Source of the DNA: Bacillota bacterium
GTDB lineage: Bacteria > Bacillota > Clostridia > Oscillospirales > Ruminococcaceae
Reading direction: 5' to 3'
Assembly: GCA_023429785.1 (NCBI GenBank)
Contig: JAEZDD010000003.1
Span: forward strand, 424,701-488,700
Length of the DNA stretch: 64,000 nt
Shown: positions 51,231-61,281 of the stretch, piece by piece
Numbering within the stretch: position 1 is the first letter of the stretch
How the letters are laid out: each line of letters starts with the position of its first letter
Position numbers and translations under genes: made by a program
The notes under the pieces: generated by a model
Told to the model about the DNA's origin: nothing
Database searches by the model: none
What the model saw: only the letters and a program-made list of their open reading frames with translations

Positions 51231-52556
51231 CTAATTCCTTTCAGTGATAACAAGCTCAAGAACATTTTTAGTGTCCCCTCCCACCCTGACTCGCTCGCTT
51301 ATCCCATAGCCTTCGACGAAAATAACCCCATTCCCGTCGGCTAAAAAAATAAGCTCGTCTCTTTTTTCAAGTGGAATATCGCTATTGAACAGTGTTTTTA
51401 TAGATGTGGTATGTTTTTGATTTAAAAACTTGATTTTATCCCCATCTCTTCTATTCCTAACAATAGCTTTACCTTGTATTTTATCATAATCTAATATTAT
51501 AGTTGTAAACGTTTTGTTAATCATATCGCCTTGGTTAAATGTTTTAACCTTTGCATACAGCATCTTGTCCAGAAAATCGATTTCATTCTCAAGCTCGAGA
51601 TTTTGCTCAATTTTAAGCGTTCCCTTTTTAATAATGGTCTGCACCTTTAGCTTTCCCGATTTTACAATTGCATAAACGTTTCGGGACAAGTTTATTTTCC
51701 CATTATTGCCTAAAATTCTGTATATTTCAGTGACCTTATCACTATTGCATTCTTGGTCTGTATCCTTTAAAATCCTAGCAATACACCGAAGCGTTATAGC
51801 CTTTTTTTGACTTAAAAGGACGCTGGCTGAATACTCATTTTCTCCACAGCTTGCCTCAGCCAATATTGAGCTCGCGACCTCGTCCAAATATAAATTCTCC
51901 TGAATTATTGTCGTGACCATTTTTGAAAAGCTGTTATACAGCGACGGATTAATCTCCATCAGCTTTGGGACAACCTCGTGACGGATTTTATTCCTTGTAT
52001 AATCGCTTGAAAGATTAGTGCTGTCTATTACATAGCTTTGATTTTTCGCATTTAAATATTCCTCAATATCAGCCCTAGTGCAATTAATCAGCGGGCGGAT
52101 AATGTTATCCCTCACGGGCGGAATCCCGCAAAGTCCCTTGAGCGCTGTCCCCCTCGTAAGATTAATCAGCGTTGTTTCAAGGCTGTCTGAAAGAGTGTGC
52201 GCTGTCGCAATTTTAGCGCCGTTTGAATATTTATTGAAAGCCTGATAACGAAGGAGCCTTGCCCCCTCTTCAACCCCAAGCCTATTTTCTTTACAAATTG
52301 TAATAACATCTATTTTTTCGACAAATAGTTTTATATTATTGCCTTTGCATAATTCTATGCAAAACCGCTCGTCACGGTCGCTTTCTTCCCCACGAAGCTG
52401 ATGATTAATATGACAGGCGAAAACCTCAAAGCCAAGCTCAATCAGAACAAGCATGAGCGCAACGCTGTCAGCTCCGCCCGAAAGCCCGACGAGAACCCTT
52501 TCGCCTTCGCTGAGCATCCCGAATTCAGAAATAGCCGCCTTAACTTTCTCTGTCAT
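51231..52556 (-). CDS. tilS: tRNA(Ile)-lysidine synthase
   Basis: 441 residues. PP-loop SGGADSVAL near 26-34 and the HxxxxDSLETTLINL/RGTALKGLCGI core, then TilS substrate-binding and C-terminal domains. Converts C34 of tRNA-Ile(CAU) to lysidine. The ATG at 52556 lies within the dnaB end (17-bp overlap) behind GAGGG, implying coupling. Confidence 0.93.
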   Translation of the reverse strand: MTEKVKAAISEFGMLSEGERVLVGLSGGADSVALMLVLIELGFEVFACHINHQLRGEESDRDERFCIELCKGNNIKLFVEKIDVITICKENRLGVEEGARLLRYQAFNKYSNGAKIATAHTLSDSLETTLINLTRGTALKGLCGIPPVRDNIIRPLINCTRADIEEYLNAKNQSYVIDSTNLSSDYTRNKIRHEVVPKLMEINPSLYNSFSKMVTTIIQENLYLDEVASSILAEASCGENEYSASVLLSQKKAITLRCIARILKDTDQECNSDKVTEIYRILGNNGKINLSRNVYAIVKSGKLKVQTIIKKGTLKIEQNLELENEIDFLDKMLYAKVKTFNQGDMINKTFTTIILDYDKIQGKAIVRNRRDGDKIKFLNQKHTTSIKTLFNSDIPLEKRDELIFLADGNGVIFVEGYGISERVRVGGDTKNVLELVITERN

Positions 52557-53901
52557 TTCGATAGCCCTCAAGGTCCCTAAATAAAGTGAATTCGCCGTTC
52601 CATACAAGCTTCACTGTTCCGGTTTCACCGTGACGATTCTTCGCCACTATGCACTCCGAAATGCTTTGGTCGGAACTTTCCTTGTCGTAATAGCCCTCAC
52701 GATATAAAAACATAATCACATCGGCATCCTGTTCAATCGACCCTGATTCACGAAGGTCAGAGAGAAGCGGCCTATGGTCCTGACGGCCCTCGGCGCTTCG
52801 ATTCAGCTGTGAAAGCGTTACAACAGGGACCTTTAGCTCTTTTGCCATCAGCTTTAGCTGTCTGGTGATTTCAGAAATTTCATTGACACGGTTCGCGTTC
52901 TTTTTCGAGCCCTCCATCAGCTGTAAATAGTCTATAACGACAAGCCCGAGATTTTTCATTCGTCTTAGCTTCGCCTTCATTTGAGGGACGGTTATTCCGC
53001 CGGCATCATCGAGATAAATCGGCATTTTTGACATTGCGTCGGCGCCAAGCGCAAGCTTTGTCCAGTCATCCGGAGTGAGCCTCCCCGTTTTAAGCGAATA
53101 GCTGTTCACCAGTGATTCTGACGAGAGCATACGCTGAGCAAGCTGTTCCTTCCCCATTTCAAGAGAAAAAATCGCAACCTGCTTACTCGTTTTTTTGGCA
53201 ATATTCGTCGCAATATTAAGCGCAAAGCTCGTCTTCCCCATTCCGGGACGAGCCGCAATAATCAGCAGGTCGGTTTCATTCAGACCGGTTGTGACAGCGT
53301 CAAGCTCGGTGAAGCCTGATTTCGCACCAAGATACTTGTCCTTGTCGGGACCGGTAATTTTCTGAAGTCTGTCATAAACCTCAATGACAACCTCGTCGAT
53401 ACGGGTGAGTCCTTTTGTGTCCTTCCCCTGACGAATGTCGTAAATTTTCTGCTCCGCACTGTCAAGAAGTGTTTTTGCGTTGGTTGCGCCGTCTGAAGCA
53501 AGCTCAATTATTTCCTTCGAGGCATTAATCAGCGCTCTTGTATAATATTTTTCTTCAACAATTTTGCAATAGCTCTCTATATTTGAAACAGATGGAACGC
53601 TTTCAGTTATCCCCTTTAAATAGGTTTTAGCCATTGCAGTGGTTTCAAAAACACCCATTGCAACAGCTTCGTTCATAACCGTTATAATATCCGCCTGCTG
53701 ACCGTTCCCGAACATTCTCACTATAATAGAGAAAATGTCTCTATGCTGTTCACGATAAAAGGACTCAGCCCCTAAAATATCCAATACAATTGACAGCACA
53801 GAAGGGTCAATAAGTAAAGCGCCGAGAACAGTCTGCTCTGCCTCAAGGCTGTATGGCAGCTCTCTCCCGATGAAGCTGTCAACTGCATTTGAAAATTCCA
53901 T
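52540..53901 (-). CDS. dnaB: Replicative DNA helicase DnaB
   Basis: 453 residues. N-terminal domain (PYSLEAEQTVLGALL), linker, and RecA-like core with Walker A ARPGMGKTSFAL, Walker B LGLVVIDYLQLM, and SQLNRSAEGR / DLRESGSIEQDADVI. No intein. SD GAGGTG before ATG. Confidence 0.96.
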   Translation of the reverse strand: MEFSNAVDSFIGRELPYSLEAEQTVLGALLIDPSVLSIVLDILGAESFYREQHRDIFSIIVRMFGNGQQADIITVMNEAVAMGVFETTAMAKTYLKGITESVPSVSNIESYCKIVEEKYYTRALINASKEIIELASDGATNAKTLLDSAEQKIYDIRQGKDTKGLTRIDEVVIEVYDRLQKITGPDKDKYLGAKSGFTELDAVTTGLNETDLLIIAARPGMGKTSFALNIATNIAKKTSKQVAIFSLEMGKEQLAQRMLSSESLVNSYSLKTGRLTPDDWTKLALGADAMSKMPIYLDDAGGITVPQMKAKLRRMKNLGLVVIDYLQLMEGSKKNANRVNEISEITRQLKLMAKELKVPVVTLSQLNRSAEGRQDHRPLLSDLRESGSIEQDADVIMFLYREGYYDKESSDQSISECIVAKNRHGETGTVKLVWNGEFTLFRDLEGYRNDRES

Positions 53902-53932
53902 TTTTTCACCTCGGTCTGTAATATCCTAAAAA

Positions 53933-54379
53933 TTATTCCTCAATTATCTTAATCTTAATCTTGCATGAAATGCCGTAGGAAAATTTAATTTCAGCGCTGT
54001 AATCGCCAAAGGCTTTCAGGTCGCTGTTAAGATTGATTTTTTTCTTCTCTATCTTGCAATTATATTGCTGTTCTATCAGCTCAGCAATCGTCCCTGATGT
54101 GATAGAGCCAAAAAGCCTCCCGCCTGTCCCCGCCTTAGCCTTAGCGACAACTTCCTTCCCCTCAAGGGTTTTAGCAATCTGGCTGTACTGGGCTTTTTCA
54201 ACATCTATTTTATGCTGCTCTGAATCCTTTTTCCCCTGAAGGTCGTTTAGATTCTTAGCGGTTGCCTCAATAGCAACACCCTTGGCGAGCAAAAAGTTCC
54301 TCGCATAGCCGTCGGCAACATTGAGAATGTCGCCAGCCTTCCCCGAACCCTTAACGTCTTTTAATAAAATAACTTTCAT
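53933..54379 (-). CDS. rplI: 50S ribosomal protein L9
   Basis: 148 residues; MKVILLKDVKGSGKAGD start, GYARNFL motif, long central helix and C-terminal domain. Between gdpP and dnaB, the standard order. Confidence 0.97.
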   Translation of the reverse strand: MKVILLKDVKGSGKAGDILNVADGYARNFLLAKGVAIEATAKNLNDLQGKKDSEQHKIDVEKAQYSQIAKTLEGKEVVAKAKAGTGGRLFGSITSGTIAELIEQQYNCKIEKKKINLNSDLKAFGDYSAEIKFSYGISCKIKIKIIEE

Positions 54380-54396
54380 ATTAAAACCTCCATTTA

Positions 54397-56367
54397 TTAA
54401 TGCTTGTTTGTCTTTTTAATATAATTATCAATAGCTATGAGAAGACTCTGTCTGGCGCTTTCGATAGTCGCACCCTCGAGCTGAACCCCAGCCATTGTCT
54501 GATGTCCGCCGCCACCCAGCTCCTCCATTATCACCTGAACATTGAATGTGCCCAGTGACCTCGCTGAAATATTAATAACCCCATTGAGGTTGAAAAGCAC
54601 AAAGGAAGCAGACACACCGCTTATACCGAGAAGCTCGTCAGCCGCCTGCGGTGCCGCTATACGAAGCTCATCTGATTTCACTTCACTGCTGGCAATAGCG
54701 CAATTTTGATAAATTTCTGAGTTGCTCACAAGTCTGCTCTTTTGCTGATAGGTTTCGATTGTGCTTGAAAATAGATTTCGAACGGCAACAGTGTCAGCCC
54801 CAAGCTTTCTCAAAAATGCCGCCGCCTCAAAGGTCCTCACCCCTGTTCGCATCACAAAATTCTTCGTATCAAGCATAATTCCTGATAAAAGTGCCTCCGC
54901 CTCCGGCGCCGAAATCTTACAGTTCTCGCCGAAATACTGTATCAGCTCAGACACCATTTCTGATGTGGACGAAGCATAAGGCTCATGATGAAATATCAGA
55001 GCATGGTCAATGAAATTAACCATTTTCCTGTGATGGTCAACGACGACAACCTGCTTGATTTTGTCATAAAGCTCCTTGCTGTCGACAAAATCCGGATTGT
55101 GAGTGTCACATATGATGAGCAAGGTTTTTTCAATCGGGAAATCCAGTGCCTCCTCCGGTGAAATGAAAAGGTCGACAATATCATTCTCCTGAATATATTT
55201 TATCAGCTTTTTAGCTAGGTTTTTATCCGGGTCAACGACAACGAATGCCCGCTTCCCCATCTTTTTAATAGCGGCACATAGCCCAATAGCCGAGCCGACG
55301 CTGTCAAGGTCGCCGAACCTATGCCCCATAACTAGAATGGTTTCATTAGCGTCAATCAGCTCCATCATTGCAGTCGCAATAATTCTAGTCTTGACTTTGG
55401 TATGCTTTTCTATTCCCTTTGAAACACCGCCGAAAAATTCAAAGCCGTTGATGGTTTTAACGGCACACTGGTCGCCGCCTCGTCCGAGCGCCATGTCAAG
55501 CGATTGCTTGGCAAAATGCTCGCTTTCTATAAGTGTTGAGCCACCTCTGCCGACACCGATTGAGAGCGTCACACAAAGTCTTTCCGTGACCATAATTGAC
55601 CTTGCCTTATCAAGGATTGAAAATCTGTTGGCGAGCATTATCTGAAGATGTCTTTCTTCAACAACACAGAAAAATCTGTCGTTTGAAATTCGTCTGTTCA
55701 CGCCTGATGTCTTGTCAAGAAAATTCTCAAGAAGCTTTTCTATCTGGACAATGACGTGAGCCTTTTCACTTTCCTTAACAGTTTGAAGAAGGTCCTCATA
55801 GTTGTCAATCATTATCAGAATGACAACGGGATGAGAGAGAAAATGCTCCTCCTCCAATGCCTTGTATTGAGAAATATCCTCAAAATACACCATTGAAAGC
55901 CTGATGCTTGTGTCCTGAGGACGTGTTGCAACAGCCTTATAATATCTTCCGTCGTGTTTAATTACAGCGCCGTTTTTCGTATAAAGCTTGCTGATATCAA
56001 TATCAATAAGCGAGGTCAGGCTTTGGCCAAAAGCGTCCTTCTCTGAAAAAACTCTTTCCTCAAAGATTTTGTTATACCACACTATTACATTCGAGTCGTC
56101 AATAATTATTGTTGGCGCAGGGAAATAATACAGCGACTCCCTTTCGGTCAGCGCTATATCCTTGTCCATTTTCAGAATATATTTTTTTATATTCCTCTGT
56201 GCAATTATTATTTCAATCAGAACAACAATAGATGTTATTAATGAAATAACAAATAATATCCATGTCGTCGGCTCGTCTTCCTTAATGAAAGTGAGCGAAG
56301 AAACAAGTGCGCAAAGAGCCAGAATGAAGAGAGTCAATTTGAGCACAAACCCAGTCTTGCCCTTCAT
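54397..56367 (-). CDS. gdpP: GdpP-like cyclic-di-AMP phosphodiesterase
   Basis: 656 residues. Two N-terminal membrane helices (about 7-60), a PAS-like domain, a degenerate GGDEF domain (no GGDEF at the active loop; GRGGDQ remains), then DHH-DHHA1. The DHH part has GHRFGDLDSVGS, ICDTHNPDF and VVVDHHRK, and the DHHA1 end GGGGHQTMAG. Degrades c-di-AMP. First gene of the gdpP-rplI-dnaB-tilS-hpt-ftsH operon. Confidence 0.94.
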   Translation of the reverse strand: MKGKTGFVLKLTLFILALCALVSSLTFIKEDEPTTWILFVISLITSIVVLIEIIIAQRNIKKYILKMDKDIALTERESLYYFPAPTIIIDDSNVIVWYNKIFEERVFSEKDAFGQSLTSLIDIDISKLYTKNGAVIKHDGRYYKAVATRPQDTSIRLSMVYFEDISQYKALEEEHFLSHPVVILIMIDNYEDLLQTVKESEKAHVIVQIEKLLENFLDKTSGVNRRISNDRFFCVVEERHLQIMLANRFSILDKARSIMVTERLCVTLSIGVGRGGSTLIESEHFAKQSLDMALGRGGDQCAVKTINGFEFFGGVSKGIEKHTKVKTRIIATAMMELIDANETILVMGHRFGDLDSVGSAIGLCAAIKKMGKRAFVVVDPDKNLAKKLIKYIQENDIVDLFISPEEALDFPIEKTLLIICDTHNPDFVDSKELYDKIKQVVVVDHHRKMVNFIDHALIFHHEPYASSTSEMVSELIQYFGENCKISAPEAEALLSGIMLDTKNFVMRTGVRTFEAAAFLRKLGADTVAVRNLFSSTIETYQQKSRLVSNSEIYQNCAIASSEVKSDELRIAAPQAADELLGISGVSASFVLFNLNGVINISARSLGTFNVQVIMEELGGGGHQTMAGVQLEGATIESARQSLLIAIDNYIKKTNKH

Positions 56368-56501
56368 TAATTAATCACCGCCTAATATGTAATACGAGGT
56401 ATCACCCTCTGGCTTATGTAAGGGCAGTGAGGACTGCCCTTTTATATTTTTAAATATTCTTATTATATCACAATTAATTTTATATGTCACTCAAAAAATA
56501 G

Positions 56502-58379
56502 TTACACTTCCATTATTATTGGAAGAATCATCGGAGTTCGCCTTGTCTTCCCATAAATATAATCGGATAAAGCGTCCTTCATTTTTGTCTTGATTGCATT
56601 CCACTCGCGAAGGTCAATATCCATACAGCTTTGAAGAGTTTTCATAAGGATTTTTCTCGCCTCGTCGATTAGCTCTTCACTCTCTCTGACATAAACAAAC
56701 CCGCGGGATACTATATCAGGGCCGGCGAGTATTGTTCCTGACTCACTCTCAATTGTGGCAACAACAATAATCAGTCCGTCCTGAGCCAAATGCTTTCTGT
56801 CCCTCAGCACAATCGCGCCGACGTCGCCGACACCAAGCCCGTCAACCAGAACTCTTCCCGCCGGAACCTGTGACGTGATTTTCATTTCAACGCTGTCGGT
56901 TTCAATAACATTACCGATTTCCGCAATAATAATGTTTTCAGCCGGCACACCCATTTCTAAGGCAAGCTTCGCGTGGTTTTTTAGATGCTTGTACTCACCA
57001 TGCACAGGGATGAAGAATTTCGGCTTTGTGAGCGAAAGAATGAGCTTTAGCTCCTCCTGACAAGCATGCCCTGAAACGTGAACATCATACATTGCTTCAT
57101 ATATAACATCCGCACCAGACTTCATCAGCTCATTGACAACCTTAGTGACTAGCTTTTCGTTCCCCGGGATTGGTGTCGCTGAAATGATTATGAAATCGTG
57201 AGATGTGATTGTAACCTTTTTATGGTCGTTCATTGCCATTCGTGTCAATGCCGACATAGGCTCGCCCTGACTCCCTGTTGTTATCAGAACAATTTTCTCA
57301 TTGGGATAACGGTTCATGGTGTCGATGTCGATGATTATTCCCTCCGGGGCTTTTAAATATCCAAGCTCAAGCGCCTTCCCGATAACATTCACCATGCTTC
57401 TTCCGAATACGGCAACCTTCCTCCCGAAGACAACCGCATTGTCGATAATCTGCTGAACTCTATGAATATTTGATGCAAAGGTGGCGATGATTATTCTTTT
57501 CCCCTCAGCCTGCAAAAATAGTCGTGAGAATGACTCGCCAACCTTGCTTTCGCTCATCGTGAAGCCTTTTCTCTCGGCATTTGTCGAGTCTGACATCAGC
57601 GCTAGGACGCCCTTGTTCCCAAGCTCTGAAAATCTCGCAAGGTCAATGATTCCGCCCTCGATAGGTGTATAGTCCACCTTGAAGTCGCCGGTGTGAATTA
57701 TTACTCCGGCTGGCGAATGAATTGCCAGAGCCACAGCGTCAGGGATTGAGTGATTAACTCTAATGAATTCAACTGACATGCAGCCCATTTTAACGGTCTG
57801 CTTCGGGGTCACTACATTGAGCTTCGCCGAATTTAAAATGTTATGCTCCTTGAGCTTCCCCTCGACTAGTCCTATTGTCAGTCTTGTCCCATATACAGGA
57901 ACATTAATCTTCTTCAAGAAATACGGAATACCGCCAATATGGTCCTCATGACCGTGTGTGATTATAATCCCGCGGATTTTATCCTTGTTTCTTTCAACAT
58001 ATGTGAAATCAGGGATAACGATATCGACGCCGAGCATTTCTGTATCAGGGAATGCAAGCCCGCAGTCAACGATAAAAATATCGTTTGAGCATTCAAAGCA
58101 GGTGAAATTCTTCCCGATTTCATTAAGTCCGCCAAGTGGAATTATCTTTATCGGTGTCTTTCTTGTCTGCTCTCTGTTGTTTCTGTGGTTTTGCCTTTGT
58201 TGGTTTTTAACCGGCTTTGCTTCCTTCGCTGCTTCAACTTCAATTTTTAAAGCCTCCGCCTCCGGCGCTGGGTTTGCTTTTTTTCTAGGCTTATATCTGT
58301 TATACTTTTTCACTGGTTTGGCGAATGCACTGGCTTCTGTCTTCTGTTGTTGATTACTTGTGTTGTTTTCCTTATTCAT
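56502..58379 (-). CDS. rnj: Ribonuclease J
   Basis: 625 residues. A basic, Asn/Gln-rich N-terminal extension of ~75 residues, longer than in Bacillus RNase J1, then the metallo-beta-lactamase core: PLGGLNEIGKN, THGHEDHIGG (142-147 metal ligands), HTGDFKVD, the beta-CASP domain (SDSTNAERKGFT, FASNIHRVQQI, TTGSQGEPMSAL) and HVSGHA, PVHGEY. 5'-exo/endonuclease of mRNA decay. SD AAGGAG. Preceded by a ~290-nt folded leader. Confidence 0.94.
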   Translation of the reverse strand: MNKENNTSNQQQKTEASAFAKPVKKYNRYKPRKKANPAPEAEALKIEVEAAKEAKPVKNQQRQNHRNNREQTRKTPIKIIPLGGLNEIGKNFTCFECSNDIFIVDCGLAFPDTEMLGVDIVIPDFTYVERNKDKIRGIIITHGHEDHIGGIPYFLKKINVPVYGTRLTIGLVEGKLKEHNILNSAKLNVVTPKQTVKMGCMSVEFIRVNHSIPDAVALAIHSPAGVIIHTGDFKVDYTPIEGGIIDLARFSELGNKGVLALMSDSTNAERKGFTMSESKVGESFSRLFLQAEGKRIIIATFASNIHRVQQIIDNAVVFGRKVAVFGRSMVNVIGKALELGYLKAPEGIIIDIDTMNRYPNEKIVLITTGSQGEPMSALTRMAMNDHKKVTITSHDFIIISATPIPGNEKLVTKVVNELMKSGADVIYEAMYDVHVSGHACQEELKLILSLTKPKFFIPVHGEYKHLKNHAKLALEMGVPAENIIIAEIGNVIETDSVEMKITSQVPAGRVLVDGLGVGDVGAIVLRDRKHLAQDGLIIVVATIESESGTILAGPDIVSRGFVYVRESEELIDEARKILMKTLQSCMDIDLREWNAIKTKMKDALSDYIYGKTRRTPMILPIIMEV

Positions 58380-58670
58380 CAGTATCTCCTTAGTTAATTA
58401 TTATTACCTTTGCTGAATATTTAATATAACAATTTCACTTCGGCACTGATTTAAGCGCACTTTGAAAAAGCGTATAGTTTTTTTCTAAAACTATGACCGC
58501 ACTGATAGTGAATACTATTAAATTATTCTGGCAAAAAGCAGTATGTACCTCCTGAAAGCAAAACCGTTCCTTTCAGGCAAATGGGTTGATTTAAAAAACA
58601 ATTGCTTAATTTAAATTCAAGAATTTAATAACGCTGATTTACCAAGCTGTCGTTTTCCGGACACATATTC
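58380..58670 (-). other. Long structured 5' leader of the RNase J gene
   Basis: About 290 nt from the promoter to the start codon with no gene. It contains a perfect 8-bp hairpin CCTGAAAG/CTTTCAGG (58551-58577) whose 3' arm runs into AGGAGG on the transcript, and an 8-bp hairpin ATAGTTTT/AAAACTAT (58474-58494). No known riboswitch class is recognised. Confidence 0.6.
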
Positions 58671-58676
58671 ATTTTT

Positions 58677-58705
58677 ATTATACTATTATATTCAATCATT
58701 GTCAA
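58677..58705 (-). promoter_or_regulatory. Sigma-A promoter for the RNase J transcript
   Basis: Reading leftwards: TTGACA (58705-58700), 17-bp spacer, TATAAT (58682-58677). Confidence 0.8.
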
Positions 58706-58745
58706 TATACGTTCAGCTTATCAATTTTAGTATAATAATTATATT

Positions 58746-61049
58746 TTAATAATCCTTTTTTAAAAGCTTCTCAAATTTGTCGCAAAGCTCGCTGGCTGTT
58801 TCACTTTTGACGCTTTCGACAAACATCATGACGCCTTTCCCGGTTTTAACTGGTCTGATTAAAACCCGGCTGTCACCCTCCTCTAAAACAACTCCCTCGC
58901 TTAGTCCCGCTCTTTCCTTGCACATTTGTTTCAGAATCTGTGACGGAGCCTTTTCAACACTAACAAAGCGACTCGTCGAATAAAAATCAGGGATTCCCTC
59001 TATCGCTTTTTCTAAGGTTAGGCTGTTTTCTGATAGATAGCTCAATACAACCATAGCCAGCATTATCCCGTCACGCACGAACTTGCTCTTTGACGCTTCC
59101 TTTCTTGCCTCATCATCTGAAAGGTCACAGGTGCAGTTAAAATATCTGTGAACCTTTTTCCCGTAGCTTTCGGCAATATTATTCGCTATCTGGGGGAAGC
59201 TAAATGGGAGAGCGACATTGCTCCCGCCTTCAAAGGCAATTCTGCTGGCTAAAATTATTAGCTTTTCATGGAAAACGTAGCCTGTTTCTTCAGTATACGC
59301 CGAGACCTTTTTCCCATCACTTGATATGTGTATGATTATCCTGTTGCCGTTTAAATCATTTTTCGGGAGGACTATTTTGTCCATTATTTCTGCTATACGA
59401 TTGTTTGTGGTTTTAAACTCAGCTCTAACCCCTTTTAAATAGTGGGGGAGGATTTTTAACAGCTCAATTTCATATAAGCTTTTTATATCAAGTGCAGTCT
59501 TGTATTCGCCAAAATCTGAAAAGGCAACCTTGTTGAATTCGCCTCTGTTTAGTCCGCCTTCGATTTTCCTTTCCTGTCTTCTCGTCGGGGGGAGTCCGCT
59601 TTCCGAAATCACCTTTAGCCTTGCCGTTACCCCTGCGTCAACATAGCAGCCTATTTCTGCCCCGATTATCTCCATGCAATGCGCTAGCTCAGGCTCAACA
59701 CATTCGCCGAAATCCCACACTGTCGCTCCCGCTGACATTCCCCCTGAAATTACAGCTAAAGCCAAAGCCCGACCTGCTACATCGCCCTTGAAGCCGACGG
59801 CGACAATGCAGTTATCCTTTTCACAGGCGGAGGCGAGCGAGCTTCCCAGTGTTGTGGCAACCTGCGGAGTGACCACGCCGTTGATTTCACCGCAAACCCC
59901 GTCCTCGTCAAGGCACATAGCCTTCGCGTTCCCGTATTTTATGTCATAGGTTGCTGTTGAATTCCTGTCAAGCTGTTTCCCTTGCCATACTCTTACCCCA
60001 GCCTCAACCGTTGCATTTTCTCCGATTTCGGCCTTTTCACCGATTACTGAGCCTTCAAAAACGCTGGCGCCTCTGAGGAGCTTTGCATTTTCACATATTA
60101 TTGCTTCGTTGCAGCAAACCCTTTCGCCGAGGAATGCACCTTTTAGTATAACAGATGAATGGATTTTCGAATTCTTCCCGATTGTTACGTCGTCACAGAT
60201 TATTGCGCCCGATTCAACCACGGAGCCGGCACCGATTGAAACATTCCTCCCTATAAAACAAGGCGGAACAATTTTTACTCCGTGAAAATTAGCCGTTGTC
60301 ATTGATATCGTCCCGTCAAGCTCTCTGTGCCCGTGGATTTCACACGAAACCTTCCCCTCCAGCATATCCCGCTGGCACTTTAGGTATGACCTGAAGTCGC
60401 CGATATCGCACCAATAACCGTTTTCCTCATATGCGAAAAGCCGCATTTCCCTTTTCATCATCTGAGGGAAAATATCCATCGCAAAATCTGATTTTTTTTC
60501 ATCGGGTATTAAATCCAGCGCTGATTTAGATAATATATATACGCCTGTATTCGCAACGTCTGTTGTGCAGCTTTCAAAGGAGGGCTTTTCGACGAAGCCT
60601 GTTATCCGCCCGTCAGAATTAGAAAGGATTAGCCCGAATTCACGGGGGTCTGAAACCTTTTTCACTATTATTGTTGCGTCGGCTTTGTTTTTTTTATGAA
60701 ATTCAATCGCCGATGATATATCAAAATCACACATCGCGTCACCGCTGATAACAAGAACCTCATCGTCATGACAAGCTCTTTTAACACAGCCCGCCGTCCC
60801 CAGCGGAACATCCTCAAAGGAATATTCAAGCGAAATGCCCTTAAAGCTCTCATCATCGAAATATTCAACAATTTTGTCCCCCTGATACATCAATGTCAAT
60901 GTTGCTTCGTTAATTCTATTTTTCTTCAGAAGTTCAAGAATATACTCAAGCACCGGTCTGCCGCAAAGTGGCGCAAGTGGTTTTGGAATATTACAGGTCA
61001 GCGGTCTGAGCCGTGTCCCCTCACCGCCAGCCATAATTATTGCTTGCAT
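58746..61049 (-). CDS. Sugar-1-phosphate nucleotidyltransferase fused to a degenerate phosphohexomutase
   Basis: 767 residues. Domain 1 (about 1-235): nucleotidyltransferase with MAGGEGTRLRPLT, IPKPLAP, and EKPSFES; mannose-1-phosphate guanylyltransferase-like. Domain 2 (about 250-365): left-handed beta-helix of hexapeptide repeats (IGRNVSIGAGSVVESGAIICDD). Domain 3 (about 370-767): alpha-D-phosphohexomutase-like, but the catalytic TASHNP serine loop is missing; the equivalent region reads GCYVDAGVTARLKVISES. So mutase activity is doubtful. Would supply activated sugar for surface polysaccharide. Confidence 0.88.
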   Translation of the reverse strand: MQAIIMAGGEGTRLRPLTCNIPKPLAPLCGRPVLEYILELLKKNRINEATLTLMYQGDKIVEYFDDESFKGISLEYSFEDVPLGTAGCVKRACHDDEVLVISGDAMCDFDISSAIEFHKKNKADATIIVKKVSDPREFGLILSNSDGRITGFVEKPSFESCTTDVANTGVYILSKSALDLIPDEKKSDFAMDIFPQMMKREMRLFAYEENGYWCDIGDFRSYLKCQRDMLEGKVSCEIHGHRELDGTISMTTANFHGVKIVPPCFIGRNVSIGAGSVVESGAIICDDVTIGKNSKIHSSVILKGAFLGERVCCNEAIICENAKLLRGASVFEGSVIGEKAEIGENATVEAGVRVWQGKQLDRNSTATYDIKYGNAKAMCLDEDGVCGEINGVVTPQVATTLGSSLASACEKDNCIVAVGFKGDVAGRALALAVISGGMSAGATVWDFGECVEPELAHCMEIIGAEIGCYVDAGVTARLKVISESGLPPTRRQERKIEGGLNRGEFNKVAFSDFGEYKTALDIKSLYEIELLKILPHYLKGVRAEFKTTNNRIAEIMDKIVLPKNDLNGNRIIIHISSDGKKVSAYTEETGYVFHEKLIILASRIAFEGGSNVALPFSFPQIANNIAESYGKKVHRYFNCTCDLSDDEARKEASKSKFVRDGIMLAMVVLSYLSENSLTLEKAIEGIPDFYSTSRFVSVEKAPSQILKQMCKERAGLSEGVVLEEGDSRVLIRPVKTGKGVMMFVESVKSETASELCDKFEKLLKKDY

Positions 61050-61224
61050 TGCATCGCTTCCCTCATTTCCAAAATATTATGTATAAAATATTATGGGCTT
61101 TTAAATGAAAAGTTATGCGGTTTTTTAAATTTTGGCTAATATATTATCTTTTAATATGCCAAAATAACACTTTCTGTTAGAAATACTCACAAAATACTCT
61201 TTAAAATTTCGGCTTGGCTTATTA

Positions 61225-61252
61225 TTGTTTTTATCCGAAATAATGTTATAAT
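61225..61252 (+). promoter_or_regulatory. Sigma-A promoter for the FkbM gene
   Basis: TTGTTT at 61225-61230, 16-bp spacer, TATAAT at 61247-61252. Confidence 0.6.
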
Positions 61253-61281
61253 TATATTATTAAACGCAAAGGAGAATTTCT

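Noticed and set aside
56420..56441. Perfect hairpin AAGGGCAGT/ACTGCCCTT between RNase J and gdpP
   Set aside because: The T-run is on the plus strand, where no gene ends, so it is not a convincing terminator for RNase J; I do not list it as one.
58380..58670. Known riboswitch, 6S RNA or RNase P RNA in the RNase J leader
   Set aside because: None of the conserved blocks of these classes that I know can be found.
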